Source: Prorocentrum cordatum (Eukaryota; Sar; Dinophyceae; Prorocentrales; Prorocentraceae). From it: a stretch of DNA of 64,000 nucleotides. A program made the position numbers and the translations under genes. Shown piece by piece: positions 34,181 through 43,324 of the stretch. Below the pieces are notes generated by a model. That model was not told the origin of the DNA and searched no databases. It worked only from the letters and a program-made list of their open reading frames with translations. Each line of letters begins with the position of its first letter. Positions within the stretch are counted from its first letter, which is position 1. The DNA lies in NCBI GenBank assembly GCA_963575745.1, contig CAUYUJ010000370.1, positions 230,001 through 294,000 on the forward strand, written 5' to 3'.

Positions 34181-34479
34181 GGCACCAACACTCCCCAGAC
34201 CTCTCCCCCTACAGGGGGATTTTCGACGACAAAAAAAAATCCCCCAAACATTCTCAAAAAATGCTACAAAAATAGTCAGGGGACGATTTTGGGGGTATTT
34301 GTTGGCCTTCTTTGGGCATTTTTGGGGTATTTTTAATTTTTCTTCGAAAATCCCCCTGTATGGGGCTCTCCTGGGGCGCGTTCTGACGAAGATTTCGGGG
34401 CAAATGCAACTGTGGCGACGAAAGTTTCCTGGGAGACCCAAAAAGGCGAAACCGAGGGAAATCAGCGGTATCAGTACCT
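34181..34479. mobile_element. family J element, copy 2, split by element K
   Basis: Left GGCACCAACACTCCCCAGAC and right GCGGTATCAGTACC match the J ends; the middle part resumes after K with GCGTTCTGACGAAGATTTC as in J copies 1 and 3. Confidence 0.75.
34210..34360. mobile_element. TIR element, family K, nested in J, TA flanks
   Basis: CAGGGGGATTTTCGA at both ends in inverted orientation, bordered by TA on each side (34210-34211, 34359-34360). TA duplication and the short TIR fit a Tc1/mariner-type MITE; that class is an inference. 147 bp between the TAs. Confidence 0.85.
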
Positions 34480-34801
34480 TACTCCTCCGTCGTGTTTTTT
34501 TCACGACGCGAGCATATCTGGATTTCCAGGCCATACCTCGGCTCGCTGGAGGCCCTTGGGATGATCTGGGCACCCCCAGAACGCTCTCGGCGAGGCGCAG
34601 CTGCTTGAAAACACCCTGAGGCTCGAAAGCCTTTGGGAACCTACGGAAACGCGCGAACACCTCCGAACTCGGCGCCCGGATGTGGAGCACTGCCGAAAAC
34701 CTTCTCCCCTGGAGCACACCCAAGAAACTCCGCCTCTGAGAAGCGACGAGAGGGCCTCTCAGGAGGCCCCAGAATGCGACACGGGTAGCCGTGTCGGTGC
34801 T

Positions 34802-34995
34802 TCCCCAGATGTGCGATATTTTGATTGCTTCAAAACGGAGTCCCCGGAAGACCCGACCACTTCCCCACGGCCTGTCTTTCGTCCCGAGTCGTTCTCTGGT
34901 GGTCCCAGGGCCCGGGAAGGGCCCCCAGAGGCAGTCGAGGAACGCCGCCGCCCCGATCACTCCAGGACGCTGCCTGTCTGGGGGTGCCTCTGAGA
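34802..34995. mobile_element. family Q element, copy 2 (diverged)
   Basis: Shares CGTCCCGAGTCGTTCTCTGG and GGGCCCCCAGAGGC with other Q copies; ends CCCCAGA and TCTGGGGG are inverted. Confidence 0.65.
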
Positions 34996-35035
34996 AGCGG
35001 GCCGATCGAATCGAGTTCGGAGGGACAACACACTA

Positions 35036-35240
35036 CCCTCGGGTCGGGCGAAAGGGGGGGATAGCAAAGGGGGGGTTTGAGAATCAGCTCACGTAGCTGA
35101 TTTTCCCGGCGCCTCCCGGCGCCGGGAGCGGCCATGTATCGAGGAATTGGCCCTCGGCGAGGCCGAAACCAGCTGCATGCAGCAAAATTCGTAACCCCCC
35201 CTTTCCCAATCCCCCCTTTCGCCCGACCGATACCCGAGCA
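35036..35240. mobile_element. TIR element, family V
   Basis: About 40-bp inverted ends: TCGGGCGAAAGGGGGGATA then AAAGGGGGGGTT, mirrored at 35190-35228; outer CTCGGGT / ACCCGAG also pair. Only copy seen. Confidence 0.85.
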
Positions 35241-35241
35241 T

Positions 35242-35387
35242 ACCTTTTCGGAGGTCCGCGCGGCTGGATCGGCGCTAGATCCCCCCCCCCTGGCGCGCGG
35301 AGCGCGCCGGGGGGCAGCACCAGAGGCGCCGCCAGGGGGGCCCAGCGTCGATCCGAGAGATCCGCGCGGAACTCCGAAAGCTCGTGC
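35242..35387. mobile_element. TIR element, family D, copy 2 (reverse orientation)
   Basis: TTTCGGAGGTCCGCGCGG at the left and the complement near 35360-35380. The core is the reverse complement of the D copy in the esterase intron. It starts immediately after element V. Confidence 0.85.
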
Positions 35388-35425
35388 TCGTGCCGCTTCT
35401 TGTTCTTCGAGAGACTTCGAGAGAT

Positions 35426-35617
35426 TACGGCAGGTTCGTGTCGTGACGACCCCGGCGTTGGTTTTTGACACCGCGGGGATCGTTCAACCTTGAACGATCG
35501 GCCGCTGCCGCAACGTCCGATCGTTCAACATCGATCGATTCTGGGTCGCTGGCGGCGTTCAACCTTGAACGCCCGCGCTGGGGTCGCCGCTGGTCGACAC
35601 GACGCAAACCTACCGTA
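35426..35617. mobile_element. TIR element, family C, copy 2
   Basis: TACGGCAGGTTCGTGTCGTG and inverted TACGGTAGGTTTGCGTCGTG; two internal TTCAACCTTGAA dyads. 192 bp, nearly identical to copy 3 (37695-37886). Confidence 0.92.
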
Positions 35618-35618
35618 G

Positions 35619-36058
35619 AGGCCTGCTAAATGGGGCCTGGGTAGATGGGATCGGAGAACCGCACCACATCGTCGGCGCATCGCCGATACACCGGCGACGT
35701 CGGCGATGCGTCGGCGCCGTCGGCGAGGAGAAAGTCGGGCTCCACATCGCACCGCATTGGCGATGCATCGTCGATGCGGCGCGATCCGCCGAACCCATCA
35801 AATCCGACCCCATATGTTTATGCCGTTTTTTTTTGTAAGGCGACGAGATCTATACGTATCCACTGCCAAAGGCCTTGCCCTTCCTGGGCCCAGGGGCGGT
35901 ATATACGCCTCCCTGGCTTGGCCCGGGAAGCATCTACACCGCTCCTGGACCCAGAAAGGGCCGGGCCTCTGCCAATGGGCATGCACTGATCTCGTCGCCC
36001 TATTTTCTTCTTCGGGAGGTGGGCCGACCCCATCAACTCCGACCCCATCTGGGAAGCC
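35619..36058. mobile_element. family B element, copy 3, interrupted by element P
   Basis: Left end AGGCCTGCTAAATGGGGCC and the dyad-rich B core are followed by CCGAACCCATCAAATCCGAC, then element P, then a second version of the right end, CCGACCCCATCAACTCCGAC and GGGAAGCC. Only about 2 bp separate it from C copy 2. Confidence 0.75.
35839..35999. mobile_element. TIR element, family P, nested in B copy 3
   Basis: GGCGACGAGATC at the left and GATCTCGTCGCC at the right; interior halves also pair (GCCAAAGGCC against GGCCTCTGCC). 161 bp. Confidence 0.8.
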
Positions 36059-36079
36059 AAGCGAGAAAATGAGCGGCGA

Positions 36080-36245
36080 AAAGAAACGGGTCTTACGCGA
36101 GATGACATTACGCGGTGGCTTACGCGGGCCGCCAGCGTGGCACGCCACATTGGAAACAAGGGCGCTCTCGCGCGAGCTTATGCGGAACGCTTACGCGCCA
36201 ATGACGGTGAAGACGGCACCGTTTTTCTGCGTCACTCAGATGGGC
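36080..36245 (+). repeat. repeat T, copy 1, possible exon
   Basis: Resembles 39988-40150: CTTACGCGGTGGCTTACGCG here, CTTGCGCGGTGGCTTGCGCA there. In one plus frame both read RWL(T/A)(R/Q)A with following similarity, so this may be a duplicated exon. No protein family recognised; the minus frame is also similar. Confidence 0.4.
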
Positions 36246-36599
36246 TGTTCCCTTCGGGATTCGAGGGGCAAATCCTCGACTGGGGTGGTGGGATGGTGGG
36301 GATGGGGATGGGGATGTGGATCGCTTAAGCGATACATTAGGGAACATGATCAAACAAATCATGATTTACGACATCTGGACAAGCTTCCCGGAAGTTTCTT
36401 GAACCAAGCCTGGGCTAATTTCGGCTTTTCACGCTGGGAGGGCGAACGTGCTCCAGAAACTGGGCCAGCCCTCCAGCAAGTCGGCTAAGACACGCTGGCC
36501 CAGCCCTTCGGGAGGAGGCTTCTACATCAGATGTTCAACTGAACTGAAGATGTTGGCGGCGCTTCAAGGGGGCAGGGGGAGGGGGAAGGCTTCTCAGAA

Positions 36600-37470
36600 G
36601 CGCCCTGCTCCTCAGACGGCGCGGGCCTCGCCTAGAAACGCAAGGCCGGCGCCTCCTAAGAAGCAGCCTCCTTCTAAGAAACCTTCCCCCCCTTCCCCTG
36701 CCCCCCCCCCTTCTGCGCGTGGCCGACAGATGCTCCACTGTGCTGATTTGGACGCCCGAAATGGGTACGGGAAAAATGGCTGCAATGCCCAACAACAAAT
36801 GCTGTCCCAAACCAACAGCGGCCGCTGTTGGGCAGGCGGCCTTCTGTCTCGAAGGGACACAGGCCGCGGCGGCGCGGACAGCGAGTCCTGCTCAAATTGC
36901 ACAGGAACTGCTGTTGGGCATCGTACCCCACTTTTTCCGTACCCATTTCGGGCGTCCAGAGCCGACAAATGCTCCACTGTGCTGCTGCTGGGCCCCGCCT
37001 GGTCGCGCAGCGCCGGGCTGCGCGCCGCCCCGCGGGCATGGCCGCGACCGGGCCCGTGGGCCTGCAGCGCCGCCACCGCGCAGAGCACGGCCGCGGCCGC
37101 GGCGAGGCCGCGGGGGGCCCACCGCTGCTCGGGCCGGCGCTCCAGGGGCTCGCCCTCCGTCGGGAGCAGGGCGTCCTGAGAGGACAAAGAAACTGCATAG
37201 CAGTAAACTTTCGGAGCTCCCGCGCGAACTCCTGGGATATGCGCTGGGCCCCCCTGGCGGCGCCTCCAGCGCCGCCCCTGGCGCGCTGCGCGCGCCACTG
37301 AGGGGGCAAGACCTCCGTCAGGAGCAGGGCGTCCTCTCGAATTTGGGGCGTCGCTTACCGCGGGTGGGGGGCCGGGAGGGGGGGCGGGAGACTCGGGGGA
37401 GGAGCGCGCACACTTCGTGCCCCTGCTGGGCCCCAGAGGGCTCCCTTTGGGCACAGACAAGTGCACCTTC
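36600..37470 (-). CDS. uncertain gene fragment with two candidate introners
   Basis: The minus strand shows the frame DALLPTEGEPLERRPEQRW followed by a hydrophobic AAAAAVLCAVAAL segment, which could be a signal anchor, at about 36963-37175. Upstream, a GTAAGC donor at 37358 and a pyrimidine-rich CTCTCAG acceptor at 37176 bound a 183-bp intron containing a partial family D element. Downstream, a family M element could be a GC-AG intron (36743-36962). No start codon, stop or family was recognised, and composition is GC-biased. It may be one gene with the fragment at 38.6-39.7 kb. Chance is the main alternative. Confidence 0.35.
36743..36962 (-). mobile_element. TIR element, family M, copy 1
   Basis: GGACGCCCGAAATGGGTACG at 36750 and its exact complement ending at 36957. 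Outside lies a 23-bp direct repeat beginning CCGACA(G/A)ATGCTCCACTG (36723-36745, 36962-36984). Internally GCTGTTGGGCAGGCGGCC is shared with copies 2 and 3. Confidence 0.85.
37176..37358 (-). mobile_element. partial family D element, copy 3, in a candidate intron
   Basis: 37208-37300 matches the D core (GCGCCTCCAGCGCCGCCCCT) and its left end, but the right TIR is missing. CCTCCGTC(G/A)GGAGCAGGGCG plus TCCT is repeated on both sides (about 37155 and 37313). Confidence 0.65.
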
Positions 37471-37485
37471 CTGCACCCTTCCTTT

Positions 37486-37692
37486 TTAACGCCGTCGCAT
37501 TACGTCGAGCAAGCGCAAGGAACCGAGCCCCCCCGTGGAGCCCCGTTCCTTAGACCGTCCGCCCCGACCGACAGAAGCGAACCCGCGCGTCCAAACTCGT
37601 GAGGAACACCGGGGGGGCCTCGCCGCCAAAAAGGTGGCGGAACGCGTGCAAACCCAAGGACGGACCGAGCCCCACTTGAAAAGTAGGTGTTC
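37486..37692 (-). CDS. candidate exon downstream of a family C intron
   Basis: Open minus frame (EHLLFKWGSVRPWVC and onward) beginning right after the AG of the C copy 3 intron and ending at a stop near 37486. The upstream partner would be VKTLQRPGLGVRVSVGALR at 37883-37960. No family recognised; Arg/Gly-rich end. Low certainty. Confidence 0.3.
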   Translation of the reverse strand, partial: EHLLFKWGSVRPWVCTRSATFLAARPPRCSSRVWTRGFASVGRGGRSKERGSTGGLGSLRLLDVMRRR

Positions 37693-37886
37693 CTTACGGC
37701 AGGTTCGTGTCGTGCCGACCCCAGCGTTGGTTTTTGACACCGCAGGGATCGTTCAACCTTGAACGATCGGCCGCTGCCGCAACGTCCGATCGTTCAACGT
37801 CGATCGATTCTGGGTCGCCAGCGGCGTTCAACCTTGAACGCCCACGCTGGGGTCGCCGCTGGTCGACACGACGCAAACCTACCGTA
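37693..37886 (-). mobile_element. TIR element, family C, copy 3 (candidate introner)
   Basis: Element 37695-37886 with TACGG(C/T)AGGTT ends. On the minus strand the TIR itself supplies a GTAGGT donor at 37882 and an AG acceptor (CCGTAAG) at 37693, giving a 190-bp intron between the frames ALST and EHLLFKW. Confidence 0.75.
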
Positions 37887-37894
37887 CTCAAGGC

Positions 37895-38640
37895 TTTCAC
37901 TGTACGCAACGCCCCGACGGATACGCGCACCCCCAGGCCCGGGCGCTGCAGCGTCTTCACAGCGGGCGTCCTCGCCGGTTGAAGATTTTGTTCTCGAAAT
38001 TCAACAATTCGTTTGAGCTCTAGTATTTTTTCCCGTGATATTCGATCTTATTCCCGCTCGCAGTCTTAATCTCAGATCGATCGGGTAGATATTACTGCCA
38101 AAAAGCACTGCGGCGGGATCGGCCGTTTCGGGTCGGCTTCGGGCACTGGCGCCCTCGGAGGTCGCTGCGGGGGCCCGATCGGAGCGGCCTCCCTCGGCGG
38201 CGAGCGCAGTGGGGACATGCGAGCGGGCGGGCCACTTCTCAGAGGGCTCTTTTTCGCCTCTTTCGCATTTTTCGCCTCTCTCGCCTCTTTCGCCTCTTTC
38301 GCCTGTTTCGCCTTTTTCGCCTTTGTTGGTTCCAGGGGCGGTTACGCCAACAAAGGAAAGGAGGAGGAGGAGGAGGGGGAGGAGGAGGGGAAGAAGGATT
38401 ACGAGGAGGAGGAGGAGGAGGAGGAGGAGGAGGAGGAAGAGGAAGAGGAATGGCTATGAAATGGCACAAGAGGGCCCACCACGGGAGTCCCATGCCATTT
38501 CCCTCTCACTTCCCCCCTCGCTCGCCGCCGACTCTCGGATACACGCGCCCTCAGGTCCGGGCATGGCAGCCTTTTCACAACGGGCGTTGTCGGCCGTTTT
38601 CGGATCCTGGGACCCTCAGGGATCAATCCGACTCGAAACA
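37895..38640. repeat. paralogous 60-bp segments and microsatellites
   Basis: On the minus strand TPAVKTLQRPGLGVRVS (near 37910-37970) resembles TPVVKRLPCPDLRARVS (near 38530-38590), which suggests a duplicated exon. Between them lie a (TTTCGCCTC)n run at 38255-38325 and GGA repeats at 38355-38450. The stretch 37990-38200 shows nothing. Confidence 0.45.
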
Positions 38641-38649
38641 TGATGCAGA

Positions 38650-39659
38650 AAGATAGAGGCCAGGGCTCTGGCCGATTTTTTTGCGATGCTGTATTTTCTA
38701 GCAACGTCGGATCTCAAGGCAAGCCCAGACATGCTCGCGGAGAACCGCAGAACACGGACGGGAATGCCAGAACAACCCTCGAGCCTCGACAGGCAGGAGT
38801 GACCCCCGGCGCGCGGCTGTGGGGAGCCGCGGGGAGGACCGACATTCAAGCGCTCTGGCAAGTGCGGGAGGCAGGGCCCCGTGGGCCCGCACCAGAAGTC
38901 ACCACCCATCACTTCCGAAATGGGTGCGGGACAAATGGGCACGATGCCCAACAGCAAACGTTGTCCGAACCGAGAGCGGCTGCTGTTGGGCAGGCGGCCT
39001 TCTGACTCAAGTGGACACAGGCCAAAGCGACACCGACAGCGAACTTCTGCTGGTCTTTGTACCCGTCCTGCCCGTACCCGTTTCGATCCTCCCGATTGGT
39101 AGCCGATGTCCTCGCTGCAATCAGACGGCGAGCCCGGCCCCGCCGCCTCTGCCGGCGCTCCGCCCCAGCACACCTCGCCGCGCATCGGGGGGCACCTCTC
39201 TGCGGGCGCCGACGTTGCACGCACTGGGGTGCTCGCGCCGCAGAGGCCGCTGGAGCCAAAAACGCTGGGAGTGCCGACCCAAAGGGGCACCCCCGCTCCC
39301 GACGAGTGGCGGGGGCGAGATGGTTCTGGAGGCCTTCGAGGCTGGCGCTCGAGCGCGGGCCGTTCCTGGAAGTCCGTCCCCCCCCCCCGTCGCGGCACCC
39401 ATTCGGCAAATCTATCTACCTCAACCCCGTTGTGGCCTGGGGTGGGGGTGTCATGTGGGGCTGCGTGGGAGGGAGCTGGGGGGGGGGCAAGACGAGGCCA
39501 CTGGTGCTCAAGTGTCAGGACTTGGCCCCCGCTTTCGATCCCTTCCCGACCCCCGCCTGCCCGAGCGGTCCTCCGCGCCGCAGACATGCCGTGGACACGC
39601 CGAGGACAGAGGAGACCACCGCCCCTTCCAGCACAGATCCGCTTCGGTTCTCGGCGCAT
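38650..39659 (-). CDS. uncertain gene fragment interrupted by a family M element
   Basis: A minus frame of about 345 codons runs across this interval. The part before the element ends SPSDCSEDI and the part after starts MGGDFWCGPTGPCLPHLPE. A GC donor at 39103 and an AG acceptor at 38912 remove 192 bp (64 codons) and keep the frame, so retained and spliced forms would both be open. Cys/Pro/Gly-rich; no family recognised, no start chosen. GC bias lengthens open frames here, so chance remains possible. Confidence 0.35.
38912..39103 (-). mobile_element. TIR element, family M, copy 2 (candidate introner)
   Basis: CCGAAATGGGTGCGGG at the left and CCCGTACCCGTTTCG at the right; interior shares GCTGTTGGGCAGGCGGCCTT with copy 1. 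Confidence 0.75.
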
Positions 39660-39828
39660 CGAGGCTCAAACGCGCAATCCCATCCCCCCTCCGCAGACGA
39701 GCGCCCACGGGGGACCTGGCCAGCAAAGTCCGCATGATCGGGGAGCACGCGTCGCAAACAGTCGATCTGCTTCTGGCGGCGGCCGCCTGCGCCACCCGAG
39801 CGGCGAGAAGAGAGTGTGAAGAGGCCCT

Positions 39829-39985
39829 GGGAGACACACACATAAATAGACATAAATAAAAGGACTCCCAATATTTTTACATATTCTCTGGGTTTTCGTC
39901 TTCCCCCCCACTTCCCATATTTTCCAATATTTTCTGGGGAATCGACGATTCATTATGTCTATGTGCTTTCTCCCTCCTGAGAGTG
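39829..39985. mobile_element. TIR-like element, family I, copy 2
   Basis: CACACATAAATAGACATAA at the left, TTATGTCTATGTGC at the right; same AT-rich core and GAATCGACGATTCATT as copy 1. GGCCCTGGGA precedes both copies. Confidence 0.75.
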
Positions 39986-39987
39986 GT

Positions 39988-40150
39988 CTTGCGCAGGACG
40001 GCACAGCGACCTTGCGCGGTGGCTTGCGCAGGCCACCAACGCGCGACACGCCACGTGCAGACGGGCCGCTCGCGCGCGACCGTACGCCTTACACGCGGCA
40101 ACTCTACGCACGAATGTCGGCGCAGTCGACACCTTGTTTCGGCGCCGCCC
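39988..40150. repeat. repeat T, copy 2
   Basis: Similar to 36080-36245, see there; lies directly after family I copy 2. Confidence 0.4.
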
Positions 40151-40260
40151 ACCCGAGAGCACCAGGAGGAGCAGAGTTAAGGAGAGGGGAACGGAGGCAG
40201 ACTCCTTCAAGCACAGGAACTTACCTGCCGAGTGAGGGGGGAGGACGAGAGAGGAGGCGG

Positions 40261-40360
40261 NNNNNNNNNNNNNNNNNNNNNNNNNNNNNNNNNNNNNNNN
40301 NNNNNNNNNNNNNNNNNNNNNNNNNNNNNNNNNNNNNNNNNNNNNNNNNNNNNNNNNNNN
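40261..40360. other. assembly gap (100 N)
   Basis: Exactly 100 N; a CCT microsatellite resumes right after it, so a repeat probably caused the gap. Confidence 1.
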
Positions 40361-40404
40361 TCCCCTCCTCCTCCTCCTCCTCCTCCTCCTCCTCCTCCTC
40401 CTCG
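40361..40404. repeat. (CCT)n tract
   Basis: Pure CCT microsatellite at the gap edge. Confidence 0.95.
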
Positions 40405-40595
40405 AGGGGGCGGGCCTCCCCAAAGGCCCACAAAGCCGTCCCGAAGAACTGTCCGAGCCTCCTCCGAAACCACAATGGGGGCACCTCAGGAGGCCGGAGG
40501 GCCTCTGCGGAGCCCCGCCGCACCTGCCCCCTCGGCGCGCCGCCGACATGAAGGAGGCGATCCGGTCGCAATCGGTCGGGGGGCGCCCACGTTTC

Positions 40596-40676
40596 GGGGG
40601 GACGTAAGGCCCGGGCACAGGGGACTCGGAAATCCCCGACGAGGTCGTCAAAAAAATGGCGAGGCCGAGCCTGCAT
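40596..40676. mobile_element. family H element, copy 3, left half only
   Basis: GGGGGACGTAAGGCCCGGGC and the H interior up to GCCTGCAT, then replaced by CCT repeats (40676-40790). Confidence 0.85.
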
Positions 40677-40792
40677 CCTCCTCCTCCTCCTCCTCCTCCT
40701 CCTCGTAGTCCTTCTCCTCCTCCTCATATTCCTCCTCCTCCTCCTCCTCATAGTCCTCCTCCTCCTCCTCCTCCTCCTCCTCCTCGTCCCCT
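40676..40792. repeat. (CCT)n tract replacing half of an H element
   Basis: CCT units with ATT and TAG interruptions. Confidence 0.95.
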
Positions 40793-40836
40793 TTCCCCCT
40801 CGGGGCGAGAGGGGGCTGCCTGCCGCGGAAGAGTCA

Positions 40837-41039
40837 GGGGGACGTAAGACCCGGGTACAGGGGACTCGGAAATCCCCGACGAGGTCGTCCAAAAAATGGC
40901 GAGGCCGAGCCTGCATCTTGATGAGGCCTCCCGCTGCAGACATCCCAACGAAACTCCCACTCGTCAAAAATCCGAATCGCGGTCGTCAAAAAACGATGGC
41001 GAACCCGAGTCCTGGCAAACCCGGGTCTTGCGCTCCCCC
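40837..41039. mobile_element. TIR element, family H, copy 2
   Basis: GGGGGACGTAAGACCCGGGT and inverted right end; about 90 percent like copy 1 by eye. 203 bp. Confidence 0.92.
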
Positions 41040-41058
41040 GATTCTGGTGGGACCAAGA

Positions 41059-41200
41059 GGCACCACTACCGCTACTTCCCCGACCTCTCCCCGAATGCGG
41101 CATGGCCACAGAATTTCGGGGCGAATCCAGCCGTGGCGACGAGGGCCTCCCAGGAGATCCAGCACATGCAAAAACGATCACGGGTAGTGGTATCGGTACC
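41059..41200. mobile_element. TIR element, family J, copy 3
   Basis: GGCACCACTACCGCTACTTC at the left, GGGTAGTGGTATCGGTACC at the right; begins 20 bp after H copy 2. Confidence 0.78.
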
Positions 41201-41342
41201 TTCTCTTCCCCTGAGCTTCGTTTCGGGGGGAAGAGTGCGGCGCAGGGCCGACCCATCCCTTGCCATCGCTCGGACGTCCATTCCCCGTGCATCTGTCGGT
41301 TTCATGCGTGTTTTTTTTACCATCCAGGATGTTCCTCAATTC

Positions 41343-41509
41343 GGGATGGACAGAACCCCCTTTAGCAAAACGTGGTCTAGTGAAAAACGACCTCGGGCCC
41401 AAACCTGGCGGGCGCAAGCCTGGAAAATGACGGCCGCGGCTCCCTCTCAAGAACCGAAAACGGACAATTCACCAATCGACGTGTCTGGGTGGGGGTTCTG
41501 TCCGCCCCG
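41343..41509. mobile_element. TIR element, family G, copy 1
   Basis: GGGATGGACAGAACCCCC at the left, GGGGGTTCTGTCCGCCCC at the right; interior GGCGGGCGCAAGCCTGG and AACCGAAAACGGACAATTC as in copies 2 and 3. 167 bp. Confidence 0.9.
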
Positions 41510-41529
41510 GATCAATGGTCCTCGCCGAG

Positions 41530-41758
41530 AATTTGGAGTCCCGAAGCGGTGTGGTGACAGACCGTGCGGTGACCTCGGAATCCCAAGAGACCTCACCGCA
41601 CGGTCCGTCACCGCACGGTCTTGGGACCCTGGAGGCCCCTGTCGCCCGAGACGTCCTCGGAGAGGGACCCGAGTCCCAAGACCGCGCGGTGACCCCGAAT
41701 CCCCACCGACTCACCGTACGGTGTGGTAACCACCCCGTTTTGGGGCCCCCGAAGATCG
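41530..41758. mobile_element. TIR element, family Y
   Basis: Imperfect inverted ends of about 40 bp with GACCGTGCGGTGA and TCACCGTACGGTGTGGT; the interior repeats CACCGCACGGTC. About 20 bp after G copy 1. Only copy seen. Confidence 0.65.
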
Positions 41759-41997
41759 GGCCTGAGAGATCCCTGGGACCGGCACGGACACGGTGGTGCC
41801 CCTTTGGCCCAGACTGAGGGGATCTCCCGAAGGTAAAATCCGTAGTGCCTCTGATGTGCTTCGGGCGAAGCCAGAACTTCGTCCTCCAGGTGCACCCAGC
41901 CGGGCTCCCCATGCCCGGATCAGGCCGCCCCTGAGCGCGAGCACTGCTCGAGGAACGGGCGACGGAACAAACGACAATGACGACGACGCACGAAGCA

Positions 41998-42184
41998 TAC
42001 TCCAGATTTCGTAATAAAAGGGAGGGGGTCTGGACCCTCCAAGACAAGCCATCTCAGACCCCCCCCCCCGTGGGAGAACCCTCCAAAACATCGTCCCCAG
42101 ACCCCCCCAGGCCCTCCGAGATAGCCTGGAAGAGACCCCCCTCCGAAATGAGACCCCCCTCCCTTTATTACGAAATCTGGAGTA
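41998..42184. mobile_element. TIR element, family F, copy 3
   Basis: TACTCCAGATTTCGTAATAA and the perfect complement TTATTACGAAATCTGGAGTA; 187 bp. Confidence 0.93.
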
Positions 42185-42267
42185 CGCAAAAAGACCAACA
42201 AAAAGAGAGAGGGCCCCCGCCGCCGAGCCGCGGCCCTCCAGAAGCCAGGCCACCCGGCACCCACGGG

Positions 42268-42352
42268 GCGCTCCTCCTCCTCCTCCTCCTCCTCCTCCTC
42301 CTCCTCCTCACTCCTCCTCCTCCTCACTCCTCCTCCTCACTCCTCCTCCACA
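42268..42352. repeat. (CCT)n tract
   Basis: CCT units with ACT interruptions. Confidence 0.95.
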
Positions 42353-42479
42353 ATTACACAATATGAATACTACTCTCCTCCATCCCCTGATGGCGTGCGG
42401 AAGATAGCGGGCACCCCTCCGCGTACTGTTTCTTACACACAGGATTTCCCGGAGTTGGGTTTTCGTTTTCTGTTTTTTG

Positions 42480-42640
42480 TGCAGAATCGTGCTCCCGCTG
42501 CAGCGCTGGCCTCATTTCCGTGCTTCCGCTCGTTCCGAATCGTGCTCCCGCTGCAGCGCTGGCCTCATTTCCGCGCTTCCGCTCGTTCCGAATCGTGCCC
42601 CCGCTGCAGCGCTGGCGTCATTTCCCGTGCCATGCCACGG
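42480..42640. repeat. 53-bp tandem repeat, 3 copies
   Basis: GAATCGTGCTCCCGCTGCAG with GCGCTGGCCTCATTTCC occurs three times about 53 bp apart. Confidence 0.9.
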
Positions 42641-42930
42641 CATGCAATGCAATGCTAGGTTGTGTTCCGCTGCGCGATGCCATGCCTTCAGCTGTAGCTG
42701 TCATTTCCAGTGCGTAAGTGTCACGTCATGCTATGCCATGCTACGCTTTGATATTCAACGCCATGCTATGCAATTTTATGTTCGGGGCCGCTGTGCGATG
42801 CCATGCTTTGCGTTGCAGAGCTTTGTGATGCAATTCTTCACTACGCCACGCCACGCCATGCTGTGACATACTACGCTTTGCGGTGCTCTTCTACGCCATG
42901 CCATGCCGTGCTCTACAATGCATCGCGTAC
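42641..42930. repeat. degenerate GCCATGC/CTATGC repeats
   Basis: Short ATGCCATGC-like words repeated irregularly; no gene. Confidence 0.7.
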
Positions 42931-43045
42931 CCTTTCGGGATCATTGCCCTGCTCGACATCCGACTGTGCGAGTAGAGAGGGGATCTGCGCCATGGTGAGG
43001 GATGGGAGGGAGGGGTAGGGTGTCAGATATGACGCGAGCGCACCT

Positions 43046-43320
43046 AGCTTGTCCTCCTCCCCCTCCCCCTCCTCCTCCCCCTCCTCCTCCTCCTCCTCCC
43101 CCTCGACGAGCGATGCCAAAGATCCAGGGCCATGGGCTCCAGGGCTCGGCGCGTCCGGAGGAGGAGCCCCGGGGCCTGCCCCTGCCCGGGGAGGGCGCGG
43201 GAGGAGAGAGAGAGCGCTCTCGCGCGCCTCTCCAGCGGGAGCTGGCGGGGGGGCTCCAGGCCTAAGAGGAGGAGGGGGAGGAGGAGGGGGAGGAGGAGGA
43301 GGAGGAGGAGGAGGAGGAGG
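43046..43320. repeat. CTC tract and (GGA)n tract
   Basis: CCTCCC/CTC repeats to 43107, a GC-rich spacer, then GGA repeats at 43266-43320. Confidence 0.9.
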
Positions 43321-43324
43321 GAAC

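Noticed and set aside
36602-37489. Several 200-280-codon frames on both strands
   Set aside because: GC bias opens all frames; only the parts bounded by plausible splice sites were kept, and with low confidence.
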